From contig JAECUM010004953.1 in the NCBI GenBank assembly GCA_016617855.1, forward strand, positions 1 through 64,000: 64,000 nucleotides of DNA, written 5' to 3'. Under the pieces are notes generated by a model. That model did no database searches, was not told the origin of the DNA, and worked only from the letters and a program-made list of their open reading frames with translations. The first letter of the stretch is position 1. Each line of letters begins with the position of its first letter. A program made the translations under genes and the position numbers. Shown here piece by piece: positions 25,701-39,092 of this stretch. The stretch comes from Megalonaias nervosa (lineage: Eukaryota > Mollusca > Bivalvia > Unionida > Unionidae).

Positions 25701-28700
25701 AGTGCAACACAAGAAACTTAGCAAAATTCAATAAATAATATATTTCCCTAGAAAACAAAGTGAAAATTAAGAAAATTAAGAATTAAGAATGAACTTACAG
25801 TATTGTGAATTAAATCCCAAATAGTCTTAAAAGACTACTCACAATACAAATTAAATATACATAACATCTGCATATAACAAATTCAAAATATGTGTGTTAA
25901 CCCTTTAGCTATGACTGCTGCATCTAAGCATCACCTGTAAATAGCTCCTGAACCCCACTGACGCATATATGCAGTGTCAATAAGCCTCGTTTACTACCCC
26001 TGTGCTGCTTATGTGCATGTAGTTAAGCAGTACTCGAAACCCCAGTGTCACATCTATGCGGACATTACTGCTATGTTAACTAAACGTTGATTGGTTGAAA
26101 GTACAGAAGTTTACATATTTTTGATTATCATAACCAATGAGAGGACTGGTTACTGAACATTTTGATACAAGTTTGAAAGCTGAGTGGTTAAATTTAGACA
26201 CGCGGGAAGGGCTTTCCAGCAATGTACAAAACACGTGTAGTTGAGATAAACAAAAATGGATTCCAATTCAGATATTAGCGACTCTGAAGGGTTCAGTGCA
26301 AGCGATATCGAAGAGTTTAATGGGTCATTCTTAGAAAATGGATCAGATATTGTTGTTAGTCCCGTTTCAATACCAGATGTAAGTGATTTTGAATCGTATG
26401 ACGAGGATTTATTTTGCGGGATTCAAAACAGTTTACAAGACTAGGATTTATTGTATGATGGGATGTAAGAGTATATAAAGTGGAAATATATGAATAACAG
26501 ACACTATACAAGGTAAGCTGTTTTTATTTCACTGAAATCCAGCAAAAACTAATGAAATCATGAATATAAATGTAACCATGTTTTTATTGTCAATTTCCGT
26601 AGTCAGTCATGATGATGCTCTAGTATTCAGCCTAGCAAACAGCCTCAGTAGTCTCAGTAACTGATATGATAGCACTCAGCAGTAGTGAAACTGCACAACA
26701 GCTGTAGTAGCTAAAGGGTTTAAAAAAAATTTGTTCAAGAGGCTGTTCCAGTAAAACATTCCTGGAAATCTATGAATGCATTTTCAACGTTTAGTAGTCA
26801 CCTACTGGTGCAATATATAATTCTCTATCATTTTCATAATAACCAAGTTCTCTGGCATATAGTTTGAAAAAAAAAAGAGAGAATTGCGTTTCTGTGGAAC
26901 AGTCCTAAGCAGGACAATATACACAGATGTATAATCCTTAAGATTTAATTATTAAGCCAATTCTATAATACTCAAAGTCGATGGCTTTTACAAATGTCTT
27001 CCTGGTCTGAAGATGACAACTACTTGATGTTTAACAGCACGTCAACAGATAAAAATCTCTTTCGTGCTGAGGCAACAGGAGAAAAAGTACTTTGCAGGCA
27101 GACAATGACCAAGGCAGCTGAAACTGGCTGATCTGAGAAAAATACAAACTTGCAAGCCAAAGACTCACAGCACTGTGGTTCCCCCATTTTGATGATGTTA
27201 GATCAAAGATACATACAAATACAATATGAATACAGATAATGTATCACTCCACCATTGAAAAGTAGATGAAAGTGACAATTTTCAGAAAGGTATCACTTAA
27301 AAAGGTATATGCCAACCTTGTTTCTGACTGGCTATCCCCAAGGACTGTGCAGTCAGTACACTAAATCTGTAGTGATCATCCTCCAGAAAGGCCATAGTGG
27401 GCATTGGGTAAAAGTTAGCTTGTGATGGTAGTTTGCTGTAGTTCTTGCGTTTCTGAATCTATAAGATATGAAAACAGTTAATAATGGTCATGATAATTAA
27501 ACTTCAACAGTAATCATAGTGAAAAGGGATTAGATAGTCAACATCCACATTATATTTGTCCATGGTTTGCATTCAAATTATAGTGAAGCTTCCCAAAACT
27601 GACCCCTCTATAACCTGAGTACCTTCTAAAGACTGGAGCCTCCATAATAAAAGCACCTTCTGCAAACTGATCCTGCTGTAACCCAAATAACTTCTGATTT
27701 GCCCCTCTGTAACCCAATATCTTCACCAGAATGCCACCTCTGTTACCTGAACAGCTGCTGACTGGTCCTTCTGCATCCTGAACACCTTTTGGCCCCTCTA
27801 TAACAAAGCACCTTCTGCAAACTGAGTCCTCTGTAACCCAAATACCTGTAGAGAGCTGTGCAGCTTGAACTCCTTCTGTTAAATGACCCCTCTGTAATCC
27901 AATCATTTTCTGCTGACTGGCCCCTCTATAACCCGAGCACCTTCTGCAGACTGACCCCTCTGTAACATGAGCACCTACATACTGACCCCTGTGTAATTTG
28001 AACACCTTCTGCTGAATGACCCATGTGTAACTTGAATACCTTCTGCAGACTGATCCTTATGTAACCTGAACACCTTTCCCAGACTGACCCCTCTGTAACC
28101 CAAATGCCTTCTCCACATTGACCCATCTGTGACCAAAACATCTTCTGCACAATGACCACATATTCTGGTCTAAATAAAGTTGCTGCACTACAAATTAAAC
28201 CTCTGTATCCTGGCCACTTCAACACTCATATTTTATTCAACTGACCAAAAAGTTTTATCCCATCAGTGTCTAGTTTATGGAAGCTTCACTGAACTTTATA
28301 AGGGTCTGTGCTGGACTCTAATATTTGAGTGAAATTACTTCTCTCCGTGCGAGAATAGGATGAAGGTGTTGAAAATAGGAAGAAATTATTGTAGAAAGTT
28401 AAAATTAAAATAATGTTAAAAATAGTGAAGCACATGTACTACTAAAACTTTTTAAAAATATAAACTTTCCCTTATTTTCTTTCACCACTGTTGTTGTATA
28501 ATATAGTTATGGTATAGAAAATAACCTCAAAAATAGGTTACTGTAGAAAATCCACAATTGTTTCCATAGTAGAAACCATCTTTTGATACATTTACTGGTA
28601 AACTATTGTATAAAATGACCCATTTTATTAATAGGAGGATACATCTACTGAGTAATAATTCATGTCTAATTGGGCTACAGAAATTAAATAACTTTTTTTT

Positions 28701-31700
28701 CAAGGACTGTGTGTATATTTTTGGTGTTAGTTCTGTGCATAGCAATGTTAAAATTTACCAGGGCTATAGAATTAACTCATAAGGACAATATTAGTACTAA
28801 TTATGAGGCAAGAAAATGACCTCATTCTCTTTGCCACCAGACCCTCTTTAATGATCATGACTACATAGGATTAATAATGCTCTTATGCCAAGTTTTGCGA
28901 TATGGTTAGTCAATAATGTGCTGATATGTCCAGAATTTAGCACACAGAGATGCTCATGATAGTACATTAATATAAGACAAGATGGGATCGACATTCAACT
29001 AGCTGAACACAATTTCAAGAAATTTAATATAAGACCATTTCTTCATTTAAGTGCGGAGTCTTAAAAACCATTTAGGATATTTCTGATCAATAACAAGAAC
29101 TTCAAAGTTGCCGCTTGGATGTAGACTGTTTGTTTGCTTGGTTTGGTGCTTTATCACACTGCAACACAAATAGGTTATTTAGTGCAAATGAAGTAAAGTG
29201 CCTTGCCCATGGACACACCATGGTAGCTGACCGGTCCGATAGTAGGATCTGAATCTGCGCACTTTTCGTCATTAGTCTGGCAAGCTAACAACTGAGCCAC
29301 CACGGCTATCAGACTGTATGTAAGACCAACACCAATTTCATTCAGGACAAACTAGACATAATTTGATGTCTTTTGGTGACAACCCAAATGTAAATCAACC
29401 AACTATTTAGAAGCAGTAGCAATAACAAGATTTTCAAAATGGCTGCAGAAGTGGCCATACTGGAATGACAGATCAGAAGTGGCCATGCTGGATGACGGAT
29501 CAGAAGTGGCCATACTGGATGGCAGATCAGAAGTGGCCATACTGGATGACAGATCAGAAGTGGCCATACTGGATGACAGATCAGAAGTGGCCATACTGGA
29601 CGACAGATCAGCACCATTTTCATTCAGGACCAAGTAAACATCAGAAGAAGTTTTTCTGGGGAACCTCAACAATGATGTGACCATCCAGCAGATTTTCAAA
29701 ATGGCCACGATGTTGACCAAACTGGTGATCAGATCGACACCCTATTTTGTTTTTAATCAGCTAAATACCATAAGAATCTTCTCATATCGATATGAATATC
29801 CAATAAGGAGGAATAGTGACAACACAACTTTCAGGATAGTTGCCATGGTGAATATACTTACATCAGATCAACACCATTTTAAGTCCAACCAGATACCACA
29901 AAAAGTCTTTTGGGGAAAATCACATGTCAGTATGACCATCCATCTGGAAGTAGTGATATAACAAGATATTTAAGATGGCCACAGTGGCAGATATTTTAAT
30001 ACCCTTTTCATTTGGGACCAAGTAGACATCATAAGAAGTCTTCTGGTGAAAACCTCATGTCAACATCACTTTCCATTCAGGAGAAGCGATAACAAGATTT
30101 TCAAGCTGGTTACTGTGGTGGCCATTCTGGATATCAGATTGTTATCATCCGTACTTAGGTCCAAGTAGACATCATAACGTCTTTTGCTGATTGTTGAAAA
30201 CCCCAAGTCAAAGTGACTTTCCATTCAGAAGAAATGATAACAAGTTTTTCAAGATGCCTGCAACTGTGGCCATATTTAATGAGATTGGCAGCATTTTCAT
30301 TTAGTATCAAACAGACATCACAAGAAGTCTGCTAGTGAAAACAGAAGTAGTAATAAAATGATTTTCAAGATGGCAGCAATGGTGGCATTATTGGACATCA
30401 GATTGGTACCATTTAGGACCAGCTATGAGGTCTTTTAGTGAAAACTCCATATAGATATGACCATCTATTGATACAAAGTAGCAATAACAAGATTTTCTAG
30501 ATGACTGCTGTGCATGCCATATTAGATGTCTAAGTGGCACCATTTCATTTATGATCATCTGGTGAAAACCCTATATCAATATGGCCATCTGTCTGCGAAG
30601 AATAGCAAGACTTTCACGATGGCCAACAGGGTGATCATACTGGGTGTCAGATCACCAACATTTTCATTAGGACCAACTAGACATTATAAGAAGTCTTCTG
30701 ATGAAAATGCCATGTTGATATGATTATTCATTCAGAAGGACTAGAGAAAACAAGATTTTCAAGACATCAATTAACACTAATCAGTTATTAAAGTATATGT
30801 GTATGATCTCTGCCTTAAAACATCATCCACACAGCCATACCATCAGCACTTTCTTATGACCATGGCATTAACACAATGGCTTAAGAGTGGTAACATTCAA
30901 TTTAGATTCCAGTTCCTTTGGATAATGTCATCATTCAACAGCTGCGTCTTGCTCAATGCAATTATCAAGCATTGTCAATATTTGATGTGTTCAGCGCCCA
31001 TTGTAGTGTGATAATGTGAAATAAACTGAAAGACAATGGAAACACTCCTACATCTGAGCCCAATTCATCTATGAACCAACATAATGCACCAGACTTGAAA
31101 ATAAATGAAGACAACAAAAAAGAATTAAAACCACAGTTCTACAACTGGTATGCTAAACAGGACATGGCCATTACCTAGGAAAAGGAAGATGATACTGGTG
31201 AAGGTAAGTACAGTGGACCTTCAAACCTTGTCCATCAAGCTGATTCATGCTGAATGGATAATTATGGCTCACACAAAAATGTGTCAAAGATAATACCTAT
31301 TTTATCTGTGGCTTTGAGAAGTTGGACTTGTTTAATTAAAACAATTTATCATTATTTACTTGACAAACATTTGTGTGTACCAGTGATGAGTGCAATTTGT
31401 TTTTATTATTTCAGCCAATGATCTTGATCTTTGAGCCTGAAATTGATAGGGTTCTTCCTTATCCCAAGTGCCAACTATTCCAAAACTTTGGTAACTGTAG
31501 ATCATGGAAAACTCAAATTATTTTCTGGAAACCAATTTTTGTCTTTCTGTCACACTGACCCAAGTGAAAGCCAGCCACAAAAATTGATAACTGCAGATAG
31601 TGGACAACTCAAGCTATAGTGCAGAAACCAAACTGGTATAAGATGGACAGACAGATGGATAGACATCATTATACAATATCAGATAGTATTTATTATTCTG

Positions 31701-34700
31701 TCAGCCACAGTGACCTTGACATCTGACATTTTTACTCCAAAATCAATGTTGTTCTTTTCCACCCACAGTGCAGGCCATCAATAAAGTCTGGTAATTATAG
31801 ATGGTGGAGAGTCCAACTTGTTGTTTTTTTTTAAAATTTAGCCAGTGTCCTTACCTTTGACCTTTTCAGCCTGAAATCAATAGGGTTTTTCCTTACCTGA
31901 AGTGCTAACTATTCACAAAGTTTGGTAACTGCAGATGGTGGAGAACTCCAGTTATTTTCATTATATCAAAATCATATCATCGTAACATAATATGAGAAAA
32001 CAATTTTCTTTTTTCAGTCACTGTGACCTTGAAATTTTACCTTTTTAGTCCAAAATCAATAGTGTTATTTTCCACCCAAAGTGCAAATCATCTACAAACT
32101 TTAAGTCTGGTAACTGTAGATGGTAAAGAGGTCAAGTTCAACAATTCACCTTATAGTGGTGTATAAAACATGAAGGTAAATTTATGTAGATGAAGTTAAT
32201 GTAATTGGGGAAAGTATCTGAGAAACAAGTCCACCTGCATATTAGAAACATTATAGTTATTTCATTAATGAAAGGCTTTACGGTGGGGACCACTGTAAAG
32301 CCTTTCATTAATGAAATAACTACAACTTGAATGGTCCCTCAGATAAGTGGCCACTAGACATTTATGGCCAGAATACCTTTCCATCAGCAACCAAGTGCTC
32401 AAAATGACACCTCTTAGAAGGCATATATGTGCAAAAAAGATTTACAACACCCAAGCAGAAAATTTTGGGGTTTACAAACAGAAATCTCACAAATATTTCT
32501 TTACTTCTAAATTCTGAACTGACAATGATATTTGTTACAAAATAATGATAAAGCATATAACTTTAATTGATACAAAGAGGCAAGCTATTATTCTGATTAT
32601 CTTTACTGCGATAATTACTGGCTATCATTACTGATAATAATTATCAAGATGACAAAAGCAAACAGCTCTGAAGTGCAGTATTGTTCTGTTCAAGTCAGCA
32701 TCATGTTGGATCATTTCTAAGTACAAAATGCTGTGATAGTTTTCTTAGTTTCTCTCTTGTAGATTACATATTGTATCTTTAAAGAGTACCTAGACTATAA
32801 CCAGTTGAATACAGGACAAACTTAAATTATTACTTGCCAACAAAGGAATAAGTTGTTGTGAAATGTCATCAAAAGAACAACACAGTTTAGAAGAAAAAGA
32901 GAAAGCAATTCAACTAAATGAAAATGGGGAGAGTTCAATGGCTGCTGTTAGAGAAATTTGATGCTGATGAAGATTAAAATAAACCTTGCTGATGATGCAG
33001 TGTGTTCAACAGCAGTGGGAAAATTGAATAAATGGAGAATGACAGTTGTTGCCAGATGTTTGTACACTGATTTTATTGACAAGGTTTTTGAATGTTTGTG
33101 CACCATGATTTATTATTCATAATTATTTCAAATGACATTAATATACGTTTTATCATGTTGATTCCATAACATGCACTTGATCTATAAATGAAAATATTAA
33201 ATAATTCAAAATTATTTGTGCCTTTCTTACTTCATACATATCTATTACTCACATTTTTATCATCGTCTCATGAAAGGCCAATTCTCTTAAAATCTCACTT
33301 TTCTGATGCAGAGGGGATGGCTTTATAAGAGCGGAGGCCACTTTATCAGCTTTTCTATGGGCAGACAACTTACCTGAAATCCATTCAGGTCTGTGTAAAA
33401 GACACCATCAGGGTTCTTGACATTAGTAGAAATTTGTATCGCCACTTCCAGGTTGCTCTTGCCTTTGATATCAACAATGTTGTAAACCTCTACAGATGAC
33501 CCCTCAGAATCTGATAACAATGATAATGTTACAATGACCAGTACATGCTATATCTTACCTGACCAACAAATACTCTACAAAAAATACCTTTATGATGCCT
33601 ACAAAAGCAAACTGTGAACATATATAAACTTAATTTTGATAATTACAATATCATCACACTGTAAATCACAAAACTGTTGCAAGCATTAAATTGGCAGAAA
33701 TTTTATTTACATGCAAAACAACACTTTTGTACAATATGGAAAGTGTATATGAGTACAATCTTTACCTTAAGCTTTCAGATGCCAATTTTTTTTTTTTATC
33801 CATGTTAATGTTTAGAAATCTTCGAATACTGTACCCAATCATAATATCTTTGGAGAATAAGTAAGAGGTGGAGGGAAGTACATCCTCTTACCCCAGAGAT
33901 AAAATTTCCAATCCCCTAAGGTATGAGAGACAGCTTCTAAGTAGCCTGACTGGCGCAGACTCCATCTGTTGGGGCACGGTTTCAAAAGGGAAAAACATTT
34001 CCCCATGCAAATCCAGCGGAAGCCGTGAAGCCATGTCTTAAGAAGCTGTCTATCGACCTGGAAATGTGACCCATTTAGCTGTGTACATAGGTCATACCAG
34101 ATTGAATTGGGCCCTTCGGGATGACAAATCTTGGAGATGAAAGCTAGAAAATGTGGACTCCGATCTTCAATCCACAGCCTGAATGATGACGGTTAGCGAA
34201 CAGTTCTGTAGAAATGCTAGGCTGGAGGCAACTGCCTTAACCTCATCAGCCAAAATGCATAAAAAAGTTATTTGAACTGGGGTTATTTCCCTGTATGCTG
34301 AACAAATAACCCACTTGATCCAGGATAAGATATTCTGAGCTGATATATCGTCTTGACCTGATTTAAGAGATTAAAAAAGGCGTGATTTCCCTCTACATAC
34401 CGGCTCCATTCGATTAGGTTACAACTTCAAAGATCTGACAAGGTCTTGTAAGTGGCCTTCAGCTGAAGTGTCCAGATGATACAGGTTTCATGAGAAAAGA
34501 CTGGTTACCCGTGGAAGGGCAACAGTTCTTGGTGATGAAAAAGGATGCCATCATAAGAAAGACTGACCCATCTTTTCGAAACTGCAGGTAATTGGGGTCT
34601 GAGGACAGAGCATGTATTTCACTAATTCTGCCTGCCGTTGCTAAGGCCATGAAGAAGCAGGGCTTGTAGGAAAGGTGCACCAGAGATGCCCATGCAATTG

Positions 34701-37700
34701 ATTCAAAAGGGTTCTTGTTCAGCCCAGTTAATACCTAAGATAGGTTCCCCTGGAGGCAGAAGGTTAACGTTAGGCCATGTATACTCAAAGTTGCAAGGAG
34801 ATCAGATACGTCCTTGTCTTGCCTGATATCTTTGTGCCCATGATGACAAAAGGTGTCTGCTATCGTCTAGTGATAGCCTTTGATTGTACTCAGAGCTAAT
34901 TTGCTCCCTTTGAAGAGCCAGAGGATGAAATTAGCTATCTGCTATATCGATGCCTGGAGAGGAAAGATATGTTCATTGCACACCAGTGGGTGTAAAGTGC
35001 CCTTTATCTTCATTTGCTTTAGAGTAGAGGGCCGTCACGCCTGAGTGATTCTCTCCACTACTTGTTGCAAGAATTGTTTGTGTCTGAGAACCTGTTTGAT
35101 GTGATCCAGACGTGCTGGTCCAGGAGCCTTGGGCAGGGAAGAACAAATGACGTTTTGGTTGTTTGAGTAGATGAGGGAAGACCCGAATCTTCCATGGGGT
35201 TTCTGATGCCAGATTGATGAGGTCGTCGATCCATGACTTCTCCTATTGGAGAGCGATTAAATGAGGTCACAGGCTGATTCCCTTGTTTGCTCTATCACTT
35301 GGAATCAGAGGTATTGATGGTTGGTGTTCGTGTTAAGGTCGGACCAATCCAATGACGGGGCGTCCACTGTCCAAGCTACTGGGTCCGGGACGGGAGAGAC
35401 AAAGAATGGGGTTTGGCATTCCCTATTGTCGCAAACAGGTCTACCAATGGTTGATCCCATCAGATACAGATCTGCGTGAGAAACGAGGGATGGAGAGTCC
35501 ATTCCTTCTGTACTAGTCAATTGTTCCATGATGAAGGGATGATCAGTGCACTGAGGAGTACCTGGATATAGTGAACTTGAAATTCTTGTTGATAACAACA
35601 CCACTTCAACAAGTTGCACAACATGATGCAAAGGTCTGGCGACTGGGATCCTTGTTATTGAAGATAATCACCATTGTAGGATTGAGCTCATCCTTGTTGT
35701 TTGAAGAAGTCCCACACCATGATGCAAAGGTCTGGGGATTGGGATCCTCCTTGTTGCTGGAGATAAACCAACATTGTAGTCTAGAGATAATCCTTGTTGT
35801 TGAGAAAAGCCACCACTGTAGATATGTCAGACAGAATGAGAACTCCCTTGGCCTCTTAAGTATTCTTGCCCCTAATGAAAAGCTTTCACATTGGCCGTCC
35901 TCTCCTGAACTATTGATATGAAGATGTCGTTCCTGGGGAGATCATGCACCACTGGTGTCCCAAAATGATGGTAGTGGGTGGGCTCCCCAGCCTTTCGTAC
36001 TTGCATCAGCACAGCCTGTAATCTCGAGTGGGTGGACGTGTAGATGCATACCCAGTGTGAGCCAAGTTAGGCTGCTCCAAGTTCCACTGATGGTGCCATG
36101 AATGGGTGCGGATGTTGAGAGGATAGTCCAGTGGGCCAACCTGAGGACTCCATTCATGCAGACAAAAACAGTAGCATAGCAATAGAAGGCAACCGAGGAC
36201 CATGATGTCCGCTGCCGCATTGAGCAATCCCATGTGGATAGAATTCCTCAAAAGAAAGGTGCTACCATGGGTCGTTTCAATGCCAAATCCTGAAGGAGAC
36301 AAAGTATGGTGCCTGTGTTCTGAAGTCTATACCTAAGTGAATGAATCGTTGAGATGCTACGAGGTTGGATTTTTCCTTGTTAATGAGAAGTCCAGACTGG
36401 TAACAAGGGCCTTCATGACTGGTTAGAGCTCGCTGATGTTGCTGCAGGATGTTGTCCAGGTAACCTGAGGTTGCCGCCATAGAAATGGTCTGGGTATGTG
36501 CCATTACTCAATTCATCAGACGAGGGAAGACCCCTGGGCCGATGAGGAGCCTCAAATGGGGTGCTCTGAATTGATATATGATGTTGTATGCAATTCTCAG
36601 GAATGTCCTGGCAACCTGTGAAGAGACATGAAGGTGTATGCTGTTTAAGCTCAGAGTGATGGCAAAGTCTCCCTTGTGGATATCATTAAAAATCTGCTGT
36701 AGGGTTCCTAGAAGGAACTGAGAGGGGTGAAAAAATGATTGAGGGTGTTTTGGTAGATGACCAGACACAGAGAGTCGTTTGCTGTCGGGACCAAGAAAAA
36801 GGTGTCGAATGAACGATAGAACCATCTCTGTGCTATATCCACATGGTATTTAATTGGTGGAGCTATGATAGGACCGCTTTCAGAGGTTCGTGTCCTATGA
36901 GTGACCCTTAGGTCCTTTTGCTGAATCCCTTTACTATCCCCGTATCGACACTGTGGTTGCAGAGGGAGGGAAACATGTCTCCTTGATGGCTTGTTAGCAT
37001 CACTCATCCATCGGAACATTAAGCAGAGTAGTAAAGGACCAAGGTAGTGTTCTTAACTTGAGATTGACTCCATGTATGCCTTAGGTGTTCTGCATGGAGT
37101 TTTAAGATAGGTATGTTACGTCAGTTTGAAGATAACCCAGGAAAATAAAAGTCCCACAGCGAATTACATTAACGATATTGTGCACTAAATCCGAAGTGTA
37201 AACTTGACTGAGCCTGTAATATTGATGATTAGCCCTTTGTTATCTCTAGTATATGGCATAGGACGGTCACAATGGAAATGGCCATCAGAGTGAGGAAGAT
37301 GTCATCAGGATCATCAGCTGGGACAGGTTATGGTATATCTGATCCATTTAATCTGTCCGTATGTTTGCTGAATGAGAGGGAACTTGACTGTTTGTTAGCT
37401 CTGTCCCATTCTGTAAGAGGAATATGTTGGACCCCAAGGAGGCAAGGAAAGGGGAAGTTCCAAAAAAGACGAGGCCTGTGGTGGTGACTTGGGTGCCGGA
37501 GCTGTTTCCAAGTGTGTCAATGTCTGGCGCTTCCAGGTTAAAGGGTAAGTTGAATTATCTCCCTTGCTCCCATAAAGGTTCACACTGCAGAAGAAATCAG
37601 CATGAAGACTATTGATGCCTTTGGTCTGAGCTATATGTTGTTTGTGCTTTGCCCATAGTTCTAATCTGTAAGACAAAATAGAGCAAAATGGATAAAGTTG

Positions 37701-39054
37701 TAGCCCTGCACCTGTTCTAGAACGCAATGTCCATGCTGAGCTAATTCATCAAGAGGGTGACCCAGAAATTAATGTCTAATAAGGCAAGGAATTGTACATG
37801 TAAACTAAAATGACAATATCACCTGTTTACAAACCTGTGTTGCTGCACGTTGTGTTGCATACCATGTGACAATACCGCCTGTTTGCGGGTGCAGAGCTAT
37901 ACAAATAATGGTTACCTGGAAAAAATTGCTAGCAGACGATTTCAACAACCATGCTTACCTGTAGGGAGGTCAACGACAACCTATACAGGTAGAATCATTG
38001 AAGCATGGTGTTCCAAAGCTAAAAATACCATGGTAAAAGAAGGGTCATCCATATAAACATGCATGTGCAGGAGGTGACTGAATGAACCATGGATAGAGTA
38101 CTGAACTGTACTTATCCGACTTGAATGGTATAAATACAGAATGTACCAGTATCTATATTACACACAAACAACCTTCACAAAGAATCAAATAAAGGCACCA
38201 TTATTGAGATATACCCAGTAAGTGCGACAAAATCCATTATGATGCAATACTTGTAGGGAAAAAGGCCCAGAGACCACCCGTACCAGTAATTACACTAAAA
38301 CATACTAGTAATTACACTAAAATGGCACCCAGACACAATGAAAGCCTTGGATAAAAAACTCACTAATATGTACCTGTTAGTAAGGAAATTACACATATAT
38401 AGGAGTTATATGAGCACTAGAGACTTGCACGTAAAATTAAGTATAGTGCGAACGGACTATGAAGTCGCTTAGGCTCCACGTGCAAGTACCCAATGTGTGA
38501 TGATGACAAAGTGTGACTAATCTATAAAGGCAGAACTTTGTCCTGAGACAAAGAGAGAAAAAGTTGGAAATATTGATGGAGTTTACTTTCCTTAGAAGTG
38601 AAAAAACTCCAACTTGAAGTGACATATCTTCCATGTAGCTATGGCTTTGTGAGGTCTCTCATGATGAGTGAAAGCTTCTTGGCACAAGCGGAAGTAATAA
38701 CTAGCATATCCTGATGCCTTGCCCCCCCCCGGTCTTATATGTAAGGGGAGATCACTCTGTCCGACCACCAATGGGTCGTCAGACAACTTTTAGCTCCCTT
38801 GAGGTAAAAGTAGTATCTGGGAGAGCTGGATCTGCAAGGTAGTGGTAGTTCTCCTAAGGTATTATGATTGGGTAATGTATTCGAAGAAGAAATCTAGGGA
38901 CAATGAAAATGATTCCCAAGAAAACTTTTGAAAACTTTGGATTGGGGTTGGTGTGGCACAAGCATTATTCATATCATCATAATTCTACATTCAGCAGACA
39001 CCTGATTGGGTTGGTTGGTATTCAGCTGGGTGAACATTAGTCATGTCTGAGTAA

Positions 39055-39092
<38 letters not shown>

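Larger units (their letters stand above)
34050..38890 (-). mobile_element. Decayed DIRS-like tyrosine-recombinase retroelement
   Basis: Domain order on the minus strand is reverse transcriptase (37019-36277), RNase H (36302-35305) and tyrosine recombinase (about 34700-34080), the order known for DIRS-group elements. The block is noticeably less AT-rich than surrounding introns. The 5' part (38890-37020) has no recognised gag. A segment near 38840 ('gtagttctcctaaggtatta') recurs at about 45795 next to the second copy. All frames are broken. Confidence 0.8.

Noticed and set aside
27550..28225. 151- and 99-residue minus-strand ORFs
   Set aside because: 11-residue periodicity from the 33-bp minisatellite; not a protein family.
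29244..29307. Functional tRNA gene on the minus strand
   Set aside because: The head is tRNA-like but is followed by SINE core and tail; it is a SINE.
37272..37727. Possible DIRS gag ORFs on both strands
   Set aside because: No zinc knuckle or other gag feature is visible; kept only as unassigned 5' part of the element.
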